A stretch of 64,000 bases of DNA from Thalassotalea sp. G2M2-11 (GTDB taxonomy: Bacteria > Pseudomonadota > Gammaproteobacteria > Enterobacterales > Alteromonadaceae): NCBI RefSeq assembly GCF_017168195.1, contig NZ_JADNYL010000001.1:868001-932000 (forward strand), read 5' to 3'. Shown here piece by piece: positions 46,953 through 56,488 of the stretch. The translations under genes were made by a program, and so were the position numbers. Positions within the stretch are counted from its first letter, which is position 1. The number at the start of each line of letters is the position of its first letter. Below the pieces are notes generated by a model. That model was not told the origin of the DNA. It saw only the letters and a list, made by a program, of their open reading frames with translations, and made no database searches.

Positions 46953-48158
46953 TTAGCCTGGACGGCCATCTTGTCTTGCTTTCACTAACATTGGGGCATA
47001 ATGATAAACAAATATACCAAAAGCGATATACCAAAATCCAGCACTGGCTTGATAGAGCGCCATGTTTGCTTCAGGTGAAAAGATAGGTAACACGCTACGA
47101 ATAACTGCGGCAACAAATATTGCAAGAAACGCCACTGACATGGTTTTAGGCGGTTGTAACATTCGTCCGGTATGGCCTAGTGAAACGCGAGCAATCATAG
47201 CTAAAATCAATCCACCCATACCTCCGATAGTTAGCATGTGCCATACGTGGTTACTGGCAATGTCGCTGGAAAAGTAGCTGATACCAATCAACCCCATACC
47301 AAAGGCAATAAAAAGCACTGATAAGTGCAATGACCATAATAATGGCACCTTAATTGTGATCCATGGGCGCCAGCGAGTGATACGGATAAGCTGAAAGGTT
47401 GCCGCAATCATTAATAAACCACCGAGTATTGAAAAATTAGTATTTACGATAGGGTGGGCGAATAAATAAAAGGTGACGATAGCAATGGAGCCATTTGTTG
47501 CTTTATCTAACAAAGGTAAAGGGGTTACTTTTGGCGTTTGAGTACCATTTGCGGTAAACATAGGGCCAACACGCCCAACCATAACAGACATTAAAAAGGT
47601 CACTAGCATCACGCCAGTATAGGCTGTTAGCTGTGTAGAAACACTTGCAGGCTCAAATACTGACAGATACATTTGAATATTTACTAAGGTAAATAGTACT
47701 AACAGAGGCACAAAGAATAAGTTTCGATATTGCTTGATAGCAACGATTGGCCGCCCCAAAAAAATTGCTACGGCTGGTAAAAAGGATAAATCGAGTATCA
47801 TGCTAACGGTAGTACCGAGTACGTTAGGAAATAATAAGGCAAACCGTGCTGATAACCATAGCAACACTAAGAACAATAGCGATTTATTTTGAATTCCTTT
47901 AATGCCGGTCCAGTTTTGTACCGCCGTTAACAAAAAGCCAGCAATGATAGCGCCAGCAAATCCAAAAATCATTTCATGTACATGCCACCAATAACCGCCA
48001 CCAAAAGGTGATAAAGAACCTTTTCCTTGAAACATCAATAGCCAAAGCATCACAGCAACAATGGCAAAAGCTGCGCCTAACAAAAAAAAGGGTCGAAAGC
48101 CAAGACGTAATATCGGCAGAATTTTCTGCTCTTTTTGTAAATCGGTTATTTGCATCAT
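46953..48158 (-). CDS. nnrS: NnrS family membrane protein
   Basis: A 401-residue integral membrane protein with about 12 hydrophobic helices and conserved histidines (GGYWWHVHEMIFGFAGA, HVWHMLTIGGMGG, HTGRML, FVYHYAPML) that bind haem/copper in the family. NnrS proteins relieve nitrosative stress caused by nitric oxide. ATG 48158 (a second ATG follows at once). A perfect FNR-type palindrome lies 94 bases upstream (48252-48265), fitting oxygen or NO control. No denitrification genes are in the window. It leads into the 2-hydroxyacid dehydrogenase gene. Confidence 0.9.
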   Translation of the reverse strand: MMQITDLQKEQKILPILRLGFRPFFLLGAAFAIVAVMLWLLMFQGKGSLSPFGGGYWWHVHEMIFGFAGAIIAGFLLTAVQNWTGIKGIQNKSLLFLVLLWLSARFALLFPNVLGTTVSMILDLSFLPAVAIFLGRPIVAIKQYRNLFFVPLLVLFTLVNIQMYLSVFEPASVSTQLTAYTGVMLVTFLMSVMVGRVGPMFTANGTQTPKVTPLPLLDKATNGSIAIVTFYLFAHPIVNTNFSILGGLLMIAATFQLIRITRWRPWITIKVPLLWSLHLSVLFIAFGMGLIGISYFSSDIASNHVWHMLTIGGMGGLILAMIARVSLGHTGRMLQPPKTMSVAFLAIFVAAVIRSVLPIFSPEANMALYQASAGFWYIAFGIFVYHYAPMLVKARQDGRPG

Positions 48159-48251
48159 AAGTTATTTTCTGAGCTGTTAGTGTTTATAGCGATAATTATA
48201 CGCATTCGCGATAAAAGTTTTATGGCTTAAATCAAATAAATGTTAGCCAAT

Positions 48252-48265
48252 TTGATATTTATCAA
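48252..48265 (-). promoter_or_regulatory. FNR/CRP-family binding site upstream of nnrS
   Basis: TTGATATTTATCAA is a perfect match to TTGAT-N4-ATCAA. It overlaps the stop codon of the DUF2164 gene and lies 94 bases upstream of the nnrS start. Related regulators (Dnr, NnrR) share this consensus. Confidence 0.75.
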
Positions 48266-48510
48266 TTGTTAACTGGCTGTTCGATCTCATAAATGGCATC
48301 GCTTATTTGTTCTACTCGCTCATTTACTATCTGTTGTGCATCATATAAACCGCGATTATAAAAATAAACGCCCATTTCTTGCGCGAAAAAATCCAATAAA
48401 AAGTCAGCGTCAAACTGTCCCAGCTCTTGTTCAAGCTCTCTGGTAAAGTAGCGCTGTAATTTAATGATCATTTGTTCTTTTTCTTGTGGAGAAAATGTAA
48501 TCGTGCTCAT
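48262..48510 (-). CDS. DUF2164 family protein
   Basis: An 82-residue soluble protein of the DUF2164 family, which has no defined function. It shows the acidic/aromatic pattern common to these proteins: TFSPQEKEQMIIKLQRYF, DADFLLDFFAQEMGVYFYNRGLYDAQ. ATG 48510 with GGGAAG upstream. It may be co-transcribed with nnrS (103 bases downstream), but an FNR-type site between them suggests nnrS has its own promoter. Confidence 0.8.
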   Translation of the reverse strand: MSTITFSPQEKEQMIIKLQRYFTRELEQELGQFDADFLLDFFAQEMGVYFYNRGLYDAQQIVNERVEQISDAIYEIEQPVNN

Positions 48511-48594
48511 GGGAAGTTTCTTTATTATGAGGTTAACTAATCACTATATTTTACTCTATACTCAAGCGATAGGCTTTATTAATTATTGAATTTT

Positions 48595-48723
48595 ATGAAA
48601 AAGAAGTTATTGGCTATGTGGCATACCGATTGCGAGTTTTGTCGTCGAGCACGGCTGATTTTAATCTGGCTGATTCTTATGCTACTTGCTGATGCATTTT
48701 GGTTTCATTTATTGATCAAATGA
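48595..48723 (+). CDS. Putative 42-residue CxxC membrane microprotein, upstream of iscX
   Basis: Short frame from ATG 48595 to TGA 48721-48723. The peptide begins MKKKLLAMWHTDC and has Cys13-x-x-Cys16 (CEFCRRARL), followed by a hydrophobic segment (about 20-40, LILIWLILMLLADAFWF). It ends nine bases before the iscX ATG, and its TGA overlaps the AGGA ribosome binding site of iscX, so the two are likely coupled. Its own Shine-Dalgarno is weak. No homologue recognised; a redox or metal-related role is only suggested by the CxxC and the iscX neighbour. Confidence 0.5.
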   Translation: MKKKLLAMWHTDCEFCRRARLILIWLILMLLADAFWFHLLIK

Positions 48724-48732
48724 GGAAAAGTG

Positions 48733-48933
48733 ATGGGATACCGTTGGACAGATTCGCAAGAAATCGCATTGGATTTAATGGAACATTATCCCGATGTGGA
48801 TCCGTTTAAATTGCATTTTACCGAGTTGCGAGAATGGATACTGGCGTTAGATAATTTTGATGATGACCCCGCTCATTGTGGTGAACGTGTGTTAGAGGCA
48901 ATTCAATTAGCATGGATGGCTGAAATGGATTAA
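48733..48933 (+). CDS. iscX: Fe-S cluster assembly protein IscX
   Basis: A 66-residue acidic protein that matches E. coli IscX (YfhJ): GYRWTDSQEIALDLMEHYPDVDP, then FTELREWILALDNFDDDP and a C-terminal LEAIQLAWMAEMD. IscX binds the cysteine desulfurase IscS and iron, modulating Fe-S assembly. ATG 48733, AGGAAAAGTG upstream; a GTG at 48730 is an alternative. Here it stands outside any isc operon (no iscSUA, hscBA or fdx nearby), which is uncommon since iscX usually ends that operon. Confidence 0.93.
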   Translation: MGYRWTDSQEIALDLMEHYPDVDPFKLHFTELREWILALDNFDDDPAHCGERVLEAIQLAWMAEMD

Positions 48934-49150
48934 AAGCAATTACTTTGATGATTTAAATCTATTTTAACTCTTTTTTATCAAATTGCTGATAATAAACCCT
49001 ATTTTGTCGTCTACTCATCGTCTATACTTGGGCTGTTTATTTGTGTGGTGAATTTTCGCTATTCACCTTGTTTATTTTTGTGTGCCGCTAGCTATTATTC
49101 AACGATGAACTAACCAGTGAGCCTCGTCAGTTAAAATAATGTAATTACTT

Positions 49151-50842
49151 ATGTCAAAATTTAGCAAACGTCCATTATATATTCCTTATGCAGGTCCTAG
49201 TCTTTTAGAGTCCCCATTACTTAATAAAGGCAGCGCGTTTAGCAAAGAAGAGCGTGCAAGCTTTAACTTAACGGGGTTATTACCACCAAGTTACGAAACT
49301 ATCGAAGAACAAGTTGATCGATGTTATCGCCAATACAGTAGCTTTCGCACTAACTTAAATAAACATATTTATTTACGCGCTATTCAAGATAAAAATGAAA
49401 CCTTGTATTACAAATTGGTCCAAGATCATTTAGAAGAAATGTTACCCATTATTTACACGCCGACGGTGGGGGATGCATGTGAGCAGTTTTCTGATATTTA
49501 TCGAAGTAATCGAGGTTTATTTATTGCCTATGATGAACGTGATCAGATGGATGATATTTTACGTAATGCCACCAAAAATAAAGTAAAAGTGATCGTGGTT
49601 ACCGATGGCGAACGCATTTTGGGCTTAGGCGATCAAGGCATTGGCGGCATGGGGATCCCGATTGGAAAATTAGCGTTATATACCGCATGTGGTGGTATTA
49701 GTCCGGCTTATTGCTTACCGGTGATGCTTGATGTTGGGACTAATAATGAAAAATTATTAAATGATCCTATGTATATGGGCTCACGCCGTAAACGCATTAA
49801 TCAGCAAGAGTACGATGAATTTGTCGATATGTTTATCACAGCCGTGAAACGCCGTTGGCCGCATGTCATGTTGCAATTTGAAGACTTTGCACAACCAAAC
49901 GCGACACCATTACTAACGCGTTATCGAGAGAAAATTTGCTGTTTCAATGATGATATTCAAGGTACTGCTTCGGTTACTGTGGGTACATTACTAGCGGCTT
50001 GTCGTTCAAAAGGGCAAAACTTATCTAGTCAAAAAGTGGTATTTGTTGGAGCTGGTTCTGCAGGTTGTGGTATTGCTGAGCAGATCATTGCCCAAATGAC
50101 TAGTGAAGGCATTTCACCAGAGCAAGCTCGAAGCCAAGTATATATGGTTGATCGTTTAGGCTTGTTAACCGAAGGCATGGAAGGCTTGCGTGATTTTCAG
50201 CAAAAGTTGATGCAAACACATAGCGCATTAACTGATTGGCAGGTTGCAGGAGAATATGCGTCATTATTGGAAGTGATGGAAAATGCTCAGCCGGATATAT
50301 TAATTGGCGTTTCAGGTGTGCCTGGTCTTTTTACCGAGCAAGTGATCAAAGCAATGAAAGCCCATTGTGAACTGCCTATCATTTTCCCATTAAGTAATCC
50401 GGTTCGCCAAGTAGAGGCGACACCGGAACAAGTGATTCATTGGACTGATGGGCAAGTTATTGTCGCAACAGGTAGTCCGTTTGATGCGGTTGAGCACAAT
50501 GGCAAACTCTTCCCAATTGCGCAGTGTAATAATAGTTACGTGTTTCCAGGGATTGGTTTAGGGGTCATCTCTGCCAATATTAATCGTATTACTGATGAAA
50601 TGTTAATGGTTGCCAGTAGCACTTTAGCACAAGCCTCACCACTTGCTAATGATGGGGAAGGCGAGTTATTACCGCCATTAAGAGAAATTGCCAACCTAAG
50701 TAAAGACATTGCTTTTGCTGTCGCTAAAGTCGCATTTGAGCAAGGCCATGCATTAGCGATTGATGATGATAGCCTACGAGCCAAAATTGAGCGAAATTTT
50801 TGGCATCCTGCGTATCGTCACTATAAGCGTATCAGCATTTAG
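49151..50842 (+). CDS. maeA: NAD-dependent malic enzyme
   Basis: Oxidative decarboxylation of malate to pyruvate. The 563-residue length and sequence are those of the MaeA/SfcA type: [17 protein letters not shown] (catalytic Tyr), [25 protein letters not shown] (Lys), [14 protein letters not shown] (metal-binding Glu and Asp), [12 protein letters not shown] and the NAD-binding [19 protein letters not shown] 49151. The upstream 217 bases have a hairpin GGTGAAT/ATTCACC (49047-49053 with 49061-49067) in the leader. A terminator follows. Confidence 0.95.
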   Translation: MSKFSKRPLYIPYAGPSLLESPLLNKGSAFSKEERASFNLTGLLPPSYETIEEQVDRCYRQYSSFRTNLNKHIYLRAIQDKNETLYYKLVQDHLEEMLPIIYTPTVGDACEQFSDIYRSNRGLFIAYDERDQMDDILRNATKNKVKVIVVTDGERILGLGDQGIGGMGIPIGKLALYTACGGISPAYCLPVMLDVGTNNEKLLNDPMYMGSRRKRINQQEYDEFVDMFITAVKRRWPHVMLQFEDFAQPNATPLLTRYREKICCFNDDIQGTASVTVGTLLAACRSKGQNLSSQKVVFVGAGSAGCGIAEQIIAQMTSEGISPEQARSQVYMVDRLGLLTEGMEGLRDFQQKLMQTHSALTDWQVAGEYASLLEVMENAQPDILIGVSGVPGLFTEQVIKAMKAHCELPIIFPLSNPVRQVEATPEQVIHWTDGQVIVATGSPFDAVEHNGKLFPIAQCNNSYVFPGIGLGVISANINRITDEMLMVASSTLAQASPLANDGEGELLPPLREIANLSKDIAFAVAKVAFEQGHALAIDDDSLRAKIERNFWHPAYRHYKRISI

Positions 50843-50861
50843 TTAAGAAGACGTTAAAATT

Positions 50862-50893
50862 AAAACGGGCATCATTTCTGTTGCCCGTTTTTT
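50862..50893 (+). terminator. Terminator of maeA
   Basis: Stem AAAACGGGCA/TGCCCGTTTT (50862-50871 with 50882-50891), 10-base loop, followed by T residues. Confidence 0.9.
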
Positions 50894-51024
50894 ATGCCTA
50901 AACTTAAGAGTTATCCGCTTATTTTCAAGGGGGCATATTTTCGGTCAAGGACATCACAAGCTGATGTTCTTTTGGTTATTGCCAGTAGCAAATAGGTGAA
51001 TTATTTGACTAACTGGATAACTGC

Positions 51025-51053
51025 TTGGTTATTGCCAGCAATTCGTCTATAAT
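51025..51053 (+). promoter_or_regulatory. Promoter of ndk
   Basis: -35 TTGGTT at 51025-51030, 17-base spacer, perfect -10 TATAAT at 51048-51053, then a GC-rich CGCGCC. The ndk start is 52 bases downstream. Confidence 0.6.
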
Positions 51054-51104
51054 CGCGCCAAAATTTTTACACCTATTTATTCAAATTTATAATGAGGGCT
51101 TATC

Positions 51105-51536
51105 ATGGCTATCGAACGTACGTTTTCTATCGTAAAACCTGACGCAGTTGCAAAAAATGTAATTGGTCAAATCTACAACCGTTTTGAAACTGCTGGTTTA
51201 AAAATCATTGCTTCTAAAATGGTTCACTTAACTAAAGAAAAAGCAGAAGGTTTCTATGCTGAACATAGCGAGCGTCCTTTCTTTGGTGCTTTAGTTGAAT
51301 TCATGACATCTGGCCCTGTAATGGTACAAGTATTAGAAGGCGAAAACGCTGTTCTTAAAAACCGTGAAATCATGGGCGCTACTAACCCAGCTGAAGCATT
51401 AGCGGGTACTTTACGTGCTGATTATGCAAATTCAATTGATGAAAATGCGGTTCACGGTAGCGATGCTTTAGAATCAGCTGCACGTGAAATTGCGTATTTC
51501 TTCTCTGATGATGAGATCTGCCCACGTACTCGTTAA
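51105..51536 (+). CDS. ndk: Nucleoside diphosphate kinase
   Basis: Transfers phosphate from NTPs to NDPs through a phosphohistidine. The 143-residue protein carries NAVHGSDA with the active-site His117, plus [12 protein letters not shown] and [11 protein letters not shown] typical of the family. GAGGGCTTATCATG provides the ribosome binding site. It is the first gene of the conserved block ndk-rlmN-pilW-rodZ-ispG-hisS, but a terminator and a repeat separate it from rlmN. Confidence 0.97.
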   Translation: MAIERTFSIVKPDAVAKNVIGQIYNRFETAGLKIIASKMVHLTKEKAEGFYAEHSERPFFGALVEFMTSGPVMVQVLEGENAVLKNREIMGATNPAEALAGTLRADYANSIDENAVHGSDALESAAREIAYFFSDDEICPRTR

Positions 51537-51553
51537 TTTCTATTTAAACGTGC

Positions 51554-51655
51554 TAATTTCACGCTTAACTGTGTTGCAAGTGCTCACCTAGTAAACTAGG
51601 CTCCGCGCTAGCGCCTTGTTAATCAAGAAGTTATCTACGTTTTAACCTGAAATTA
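51554..51655. repeat. Hairpin-rich segment downstream of ndk
   Basis: Outer inverted ends TAATTTCA (51554-51561) and TGAAATTA (51648-51655) enclose the stem CCTAGT/ACTAGG (51587-51600) and the palindrome GCGCTAGCGC (51605-51614). The layout resembles the dispersed repeats seen at 13650 and 22753, though the sequence is different. Confidence 0.45.
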
Positions 51656-51661
51656 ATAGTT

Positions 51662-51698
51662 AAAAGGATTTTACTGATGTTCGGTAAAATCCTTTTCT
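51662..51698 (+). terminator. Terminator between ndk and rlmN
   Basis: Perfect 13-bp stem AAAAGGATTTTAC/GTAAAATCCTTTT (51662-51674 with 51684-51696), 9-base loop TGATGTTCG. The T-run is part of the stem. Confidence 0.8.
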
Positions 51699-51798
51699 GT
51701 GTTTAGTAACTTGTGTTTTATCGCTAATTGTTAGCCCGTTTAAGACTGTATAGCACTTGCTCGAGCTGATTAACAATTATTGATAATTCCTGTTTAAA

Positions 51799-51827
51799 TT
51801 GTTTGTTTCGTCTAAAAAGTGTACAAT
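51799..51827 (+). promoter_or_regulatory. Promoter of rlmN
   Basis: -35 TTGTTT at 51799-51804, 17-base spacer, -10 TACAAT at 51822-51827, followed by TTGCGCCC. The start codon of rlmN lies 41 bases further. Confidence 0.55.
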
Positions 51828-51867
51828 TTGCGCCCTTTAAATTTTGTTGTATTGAGAAATTATTTTC

Positions 51868-53028
51868 ATGAGTGATGTGACCGAAATCGTAACGCCGTCG
51901 ACTAAGAAAAAAGTGAACTTACTGAACTTTGATCATCAGTCGATGCGTGAATTTTTTGCAGAAATTGGCGAAAAACCTTTTCGTGCAGACCAGTTAATGA
52001 AGTGGATTTATCACTTCGGTTATTCCGATTTTGAGTTGATGACAAACCTCAACAAAAAGTTAAGAGAGAAACTACAGCGTAATACCGAAATTAAAGCGCC
52101 AGAAATTTCACAAAAACAAGTATCGTCTGATGGCACAATTAAGTACGCCCTGAAATTAGAAGGCGGACAAGAAGTTGAAACGGTATGGATCCCTGAAAAT
52201 GATCGTGCCACTTTATGTGTGTCATCTCAGGTTGGTTGTGCACTAGAATGTACGTTTTGTTCGACGGCTCAGCAAGGGTTTAACCGCAACTTATCAACGG
52301 CAGAAATTATTGGTCAAGTATGGCGTGTCGCCAATGATATCGGTGCTACGCGCATCGCGGGTAAACGCCCGATTACCAATATTGTGATGATGGGCATGGG
52401 TGAACCTTTACTGAATATGAAAAACTTGATCCCAGCATTAGATACAATGCTTAACGATTTAGGGTATGGTTTATCAAAGCGTCGTGTGACTGTGAGTACC
52501 TCAGGTGTGGTGCCAGCGCTCGATATGCTCAAAGAAAAGATTGATTGCGCCTTGGCCATCTCTATTCATGCGCCTAACAATGAGTTACGTGATGAATTAG
52601 TGCCGCTCAATAAAAAATATCCGCTCGAAGAATTTCTTCAGGCGGCTGGTCGTTATATTGATGGTTCAAAAGCAAACAAACAAGCAACGATTGAGTATGT
52701 GATGCTTGATCATGTTAATGACAGTACTGATCAAGCACATCAATTAGCGCATGCGTTAAAAGATTTACCCAGTAAAATAAACCTGATCCCATTTAACCCA
52801 TACCCAGGTTCACCCTATAAGCGTTCAAGCAATTCTCGTATTGATAGATTCGATAAAGTCCTGCAATCTTATGGGCTTACGGTTATCACGCGACGCACTC
52901 GTGGTGACGATATTGACGCGGCATGTGGGCAGTTAGCGGGTGATGTTTTAGATAGAACCAAACGTACCTCAACAATCGCTGAAAAAAAACAGGTGAAAGC
53001 TGAACAAATTTCAGTAAAAATAGTCTGA
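51868..53028 (+). CDS. rlmN: Dual-specificity 23S rRNA (A2503)/tRNA (A37) C2-methyltransferase RlmN
   Basis: Radical-SAM methyltransferase of 386 residues. The 4Fe-4S cluster ligands are Cys124, Cys128 and Cys131 ([20 protein letters not shown]), the second SAM site is [11 protein letters not shown], and the mechanistic C-terminal cysteine is Cys353 ([12 protein letters not shown]). It modifies adenosine 2503 of 23S rRNA and A37 of certain tRNAs in the family. ATG 51868. It has its own promoter and leads into pilW. Confidence 0.96.
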   Translation: MSDVTEIVTPSTKKKVNLLNFDHQSMREFFAEIGEKPFRADQLMKWIYHFGYSDFELMTNLNKKLREKLQRNTEIKAPEISQKQVSSDGTIKYALKLEGGQEVETVWIPENDRATLCVSSQVGCALECTFCSTAQQGFNRNLSTAEIIGQVWRVANDIGATRIAGKRPITNIVMMGMGEPLLNMKNLIPALDTMLNDLGYGLSKRRVTVSTSGVVPALDMLKEKIDCALAISIHAPNNELRDELVPLNKKYPLEEFLQAAGRYIDGSKANKQATIEYVMLDHVNDSTDQAHQLAHALKDLPSKINLIPFNPYPGSPYKRSSNSRIDRFDKVLQSYGLTVITRRTRGDDIDAACGQLAGDVLDRTKRTSTIAEKKQVKAEQISVKIV

Positions 53029-53061
53029 TAACCTACAAATAAATAGTGACGTCAGTATTTT

Positions 53062-54252
53062 ATGCAAAAATTTAATCGGTTCATGGTTGGCTGTTGTTTC
53101 GCGTTAACGGTTTCTGGCTGTGTCACGCAAAACTACGAAAATGATAAGAGCACGCCTGTTGTTCAAAATGAGTCAACCCAGAATGAAATTGCGATGACAA
53201 GGATTTCGCTAGGGTTAGGCTATTTGAAAATGGGCAATACCTCCCAAGCAAAGCTCAATCTAGAAAAAGCCAAACGATTTGCGCCTAAATTAGTGCAAGT
53301 TTATACCGCGTTTGCTCATTATTATGATACGGTTGGTGAGCCTGAACAGGCAATTCAATCTTATGAAAAAGCATTATCTATTAAGTCAGATGATGCCGAT
53401 ACCTTGAATAATTATGGTGTGTTTTTGTGTAAACAGGGGCGTTATCAAGCCGCTGAAGAGCAAATGTTAAAAGCGATTGCGGTGCCGAGTTATATTTTGG
53501 TTGCCCAAAGCTATGAAAATCTGGCCTTGTGTCAGCTACAAGCAAATGATTTTAACAAAGCCGAATTATACTTAGGTAAATCAATTGCCCATAGTCCCAG
53601 TAATGCATCCTCCTTATTAAACATGGTGAAATTGCAATATGCTAAAGGGGATTATAAACAGGCCGATGTTTTCTTAAAACGATACGAAAAAGCGTCACGT
53701 CGCTTTTCACCTGAGTCATTAGCCTTAGCCTATAAGGTTTTTGCAAAGGGACGTAATCTAAAAACGGCGAAAAACTATGCTGCCATGCTAGTAAAAATGT
53801 TTCCGAATTCGTACCAATCAAAACAGTATTTACTTAACGGTTTGAGTACAATCGAAGCGGACAAATTAGCGCAAAAGTATCAAGAGAGCTTACGAACAGC
53901 GGCGCAAAAGAGCAGAAAAAAGCGTATGGTGAAATTATCGCCTAACAGTTCTGTGGTTAAAAACACGGTCAAAAAGCCAGAAAAGCCGTCGCAAGAAATT
54001 GTTAAATCACAAGCTGAAAAAGATGTAGCTGTCGACTCGGCTGAAAAGATAAACCAAGTGAATAGTGAAGGTCAGCAAGTCACTTTACCAGTACATGTTG
54101 TGGTTAAAGGAGATAGTCTATATTCTATTTCGAAAAAATATAACATTCATATGAAAGCGATAGAGCGCTGGAATGGCATTAAACGCTCTAATGTTTTAAA
54201 AATAGGTGATGTTATTTATTTAGCGAACCCGAAAAAAATAGTGAAGTCTTAA
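53062..54252 (+). CDS. pilW: Type IV pilus biogenesis lipoprotein PilW/PilF with C-terminal LysM
   Basis: Outer-membrane pilotin that helps assemble the PilQ secretin. The lipobox LTVSGC puts the acylated cysteine at Cys20. Residues about 35-240 hold the TPR repeats (ISLGLGYLKMGNTSQAKLNLEKA, YDTVGEPEQAIQSYEKALSI and more). A charged linker (270-345) leads to a LysM domain (about 347-391, HVVVKGDSLYSISKKYNI) that would bind peptidoglycan. Standard PilF proteins are about 250 residues and lack LysM. Position before rodZ and after rlmN is the conserved one for this gene. Confidence 0.9.
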   Translation: MQKFNRFMVGCCFALTVSGCVTQNYENDKSTPVVQNESTQNEIAMTRISLGLGYLKMGNTSQAKLNLEKAKRFAPKLVQVYTAFAHYYDTVGEPEQAIQSYEKALSIKSDDADTLNNYGVFLCKQGRYQAAEEQMLKAIAVPSYILVAQSYENLALCQLQANDFNKAELYLGKSIAHSPSNASSLLNMVKLQYAKGDYKQADVFLKRYEKASRRFSPESLALAYKVFAKGRNLKTAKNYAAMLVKMFPNSYQSKQYLLNGLSTIEADKLAQKYQESLRTAAQKSRKKRMVKLSPNSSVVKNTVKKPEKPSQEIVKSQAEKDVAVDSAEKINQVNSEGQQVTLPVHVVVKGDSLYSISKKYNIHMKAIERWNGIKRSNVLKIGDVIYLANPKKIVKS

Positions 54253-54265
54253 GAGCAATAACTAA

Positions 54266-55246
54266 ATGAGTGAAGAAAAAGAGGTAGTAGAGCTACCTGA
54301 AGATATTGAAGTTATTGGCCCAGGCCAAATGCTGGCAGAAGCACGAGAGTCCCTAGGTCTCACACAGCAGCAAGTGGCGGATAGGTTAAATTTCCGAACC
54401 ACCTTAGTGAAAGAAATTGAACAAGAAATTTTTGACCAATCATTGCCTTCAACCTTTAATCGTGGCTATTTAAAAAACTATGCAAAGCTCGTGAATATTT
54501 CGGTAGATGAAGTGCTTGAAAGCTATGAAATGCTTAATGTAGCTCATAAGCAAGGGGCTGAAATGCAAAGCTTTTCTAAGCAAACAGAAAAGCAAGCTGA
54601 AAGTAATCGCATTATGTGGATCAGTTACTTGATTTTAGCGCTATTGATTGGTGCAACCATAATGTGGTGGTTGCAAGATAGCGATCAAAATAAAGTTGAG
54701 GCAGTGAGTGCCAATCAGCCTGAAGTCGTCAATACTGCTGATGAAGTAAGTCAAGTTAGCAAAACAAGTAGCAACTTAACGCCTGAGCAAGCTGTAGCAG
54801 CTGAAACAGATACAGACACTGACAATGAACAAACTACGCCATTATCCGATACGCTTATTGCAAATGTGCCAACAACAGAGCAAGTTGATGAGCAAGTAAC
54901 TGAAGCTGCCCAAAACCAGATTGCAAAAAGCGAAAGTACGGAAAGTAATAACGATGCGCTAGCAAGTGAAGATGATGCTATTACCACCGTTGATTTTGGC
55001 GCGCCTGAGCAGGCTCAATTTACTTTTTCGGGTGATTGTTGGGTTAATATTTATGATGCCACTGGCGAGCGTATTGCTTGGGGCATTAAAAAGTCAGGTT
55101 ATGTGATGAATATTAGTGGTCAAGCACCATTTACCATCACTTTGGGTAAACCTGAATTAGTCAGTATTGTTTATCAGCAAGCATCTGTCGATATGTCACA
55201 GTTTAGCAGTGGTAATATTGCCAAATTTACCCTGCCTCTCGAGTAA
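54266..55246 (+). CDS. rodZ: Cytoskeletal/cell-shape protein RodZ
   Basis: A 326-residue bitopic membrane protein that links MreB to the cell-wall elongation machinery. A Cro-like HTH (about 18-75, LAEARESLGLTQQQVADRLNF) precedes a single TM helix (about 116-134, IMWISYLILALLIGATIMWW), a long Thr/Glu/Gln-rich linker, and a C-terminal beta-rich DUF4115 domain (about 250-326, FTFSGDCWVNIYDATGER). It begins 13 bases after pilW and is followed by ispG at 27 bases, the usual order. Confidence 0.95.
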   Translation: MSEEKEVVELPEDIEVIGPGQMLAEARESLGLTQQQVADRLNFRTTLVKEIEQEIFDQSLPSTFNRGYLKNYAKLVNISVDEVLESYEMLNVAHKQGAEMQSFSKQTEKQAESNRIMWISYLILALLIGATIMWWLQDSDQNKVEAVSANQPEVVNTADEVSQVSKTSSNLTPEQAVAAETDTDTDNEQTTPLSDTLIANVPTTEQVDEQVTEAAQNQIAKSESTESNNDALASEDDAITTVDFGAPEQAQFTFSGDCWVNIYDATGERIAWGIKKSGYVMNISGQAPFTITLGKPELVSIVYQQASVDMSQFSSGNIAKFTLPLE

Positions 55247-55273
55247 CCACCTTAGTCAACATTTTGAGTTATT

Positions 55274-56392
55274 ATGTTTAAAGAATCTCCTATCATTCGC
55301 AGAAAGTCTCGTCAGATAATGGTTGGCAACGTGCCCGTGGGGGGCGATGCGCCAATTTCTGTGCAATCGATGACCAATACCTTAACAACGGATGTTGCTG
55401 CAACAGTGGCTCAAATTAAAGCATTAGAGGCGGTTGGTGCAGACATTGTTCGTGTCAGTATCCCAACCATGGATGCTGCAGAAGCATTTAAAGCAATCAA
55501 ACAACAGGTGAATGTGCCTTTAGTGACAGATATTCATTTTGATTATCGTATTGCATTGAAAGTGGCAGAATATGGTGCTGACTGTTTACGTATTAACCCA
55601 GGAAATATTGGTCGAGAGGATCGTGTTCGTGCGGTGGTGGAATGTGCCCGTGATAATAACATTCCGATTCGTATTGGCGTTAATGGCGGTTCGCTAGAAA
55701 AAGATATTCAAGAAAAATATACCGAACCTACGCCTGAAGCTTTACTTGAATCAGCCATGCGTCATGTTGATATACTCGACCGGTTAAACTTTCATGAGTT
55801 TAAAGTGAGCGTAAAAGCGTCAGATGTGTTTCTAGCGGTTGGTTCATATCGACTATTAGCTAAGCAAATTGATAACCCATTGCATTTAGGCATTACTGAA
55901 GCCGGCGGATTGCGTTCTGGTTCGGTGAAATCTTCTGTGGGTTTGGGCTTGTTGTTATCTGAAGGTATCGGAGATACCTTGCGTGTTTCTTTAGCCGCAG
56001 ATCCAGTTGAAGAAATTAAAGTTGGTTTTGATATCTTAAAATCACTGAAATTGCGTAGTCGAGGGATTAATTTTATTGCCTGTCCTAGTTGTTCTCGACA
56101 AGAATTTGATGTGATCAACACTGTGAATCAATTGGAACAACGAGTTGAAGACATTATGACCCCGATGGACGTGTCTATTATCGGCTGTATTGTTAATGGC
56201 CCTGGTGAAGCGACCGTTTCTGATTTAGGTCTAACCGGAAGTAGTAAGAAAAGTGGCTTTTATTTAGACGGTATCCGTCAAAAAGAGCGCTTTGATAACA
56301 ATGACTTGGTTGATCAATTGGAGCAACGAATTCGCGCGAAAGCGGCGTTAATGGATCAGGCCAATAAAATTGATATTGAAGAAATTGAATAG
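55274..56392 (+). CDS. ispG: 4-hydroxy-3-methylbut-2-enyl diphosphate synthase (flavodoxin)
   Basis: Fe-S enzyme of the MEP isoprenoid pathway (ring opening of the cyclic diphosphate). 372 residues with a TIM-barrel N-terminal domain ([18 protein letters not shown]) and the C-terminal cluster domain. Cluster ligands are Cys270, Cys273 ([12 protein letters not shown]) and Cys305, with Glu312 in [17 protein letters not shown] 55274. It lies between rodZ and hisS as in E. coli. Confidence 0.97.
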   Translation: MFKESPIIRRKSRQIMVGNVPVGGDAPISVQSMTNTLTTDVAATVAQIKALEAVGADIVRVSIPTMDAAEAFKAIKQQVNVPLVTDIHFDYRIALKVAEYGADCLRINPGNIGREDRVRAVVECARDNNIPIRIGVNGGSLEKDIQEKYTEPTPEALLESAMRHVDILDRLNFHEFKVSVKASDVFLAVGSYRLLAKQIDNPLHLGITEAGGLRSGSVKSSVGLGLLLSEGIGDTLRVSLAADPVEEIKVGFDILKSLKLRSRGINFIACPSCSRQEFDVINTVNQLEQRVEDIMTPMDVSIIGCIVNGPGEATVSDLGLTGSSKKSGFYLDGIRQKERFDNNDLVDQLEQRIRAKAALMDQANKIDIEEIE

Positions 56393-56419
56393 TAAAAACC
56401 AACCTCGGGTGTTGGCTAG

Positions 56420-56448
56420 TTTACGTTTGTCGCTAAACTGCCTATAAT
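56420..56448 (+). promoter_or_regulatory. Promoter of hisS
   Basis: -35 TTTACG at 56420-56425 (4 of 6 matches), 17-base spacer, perfect -10 TATAAT at 56443-56448, and a GC-rich GCGCGC downstream, as is common for growth-rate-controlled promoters. Confidence 0.55.
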
Positions 56449-56488
56449 GCGCGCTTTATTTTACATTTCTGCAAGAGAGAACATTTAG

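Larger units (their letters stand above)
51537..51867. other. Intergenic region between ndk and rlmN
   Basis: A 331-base gap containing a hairpin-rich segment (51554-51655), the ndk terminator and the rlmN promoter, each listed separately. I see no open frame of note. Confidence 0.6.

Noticed and set aside
46927-47034. N-terminal extension of the 2-hydroxyacid dehydrogenase
   Set aside because: It would overlap the nnrS C-terminus and is not part of the family; GTG 46926 has AGGAG in front.
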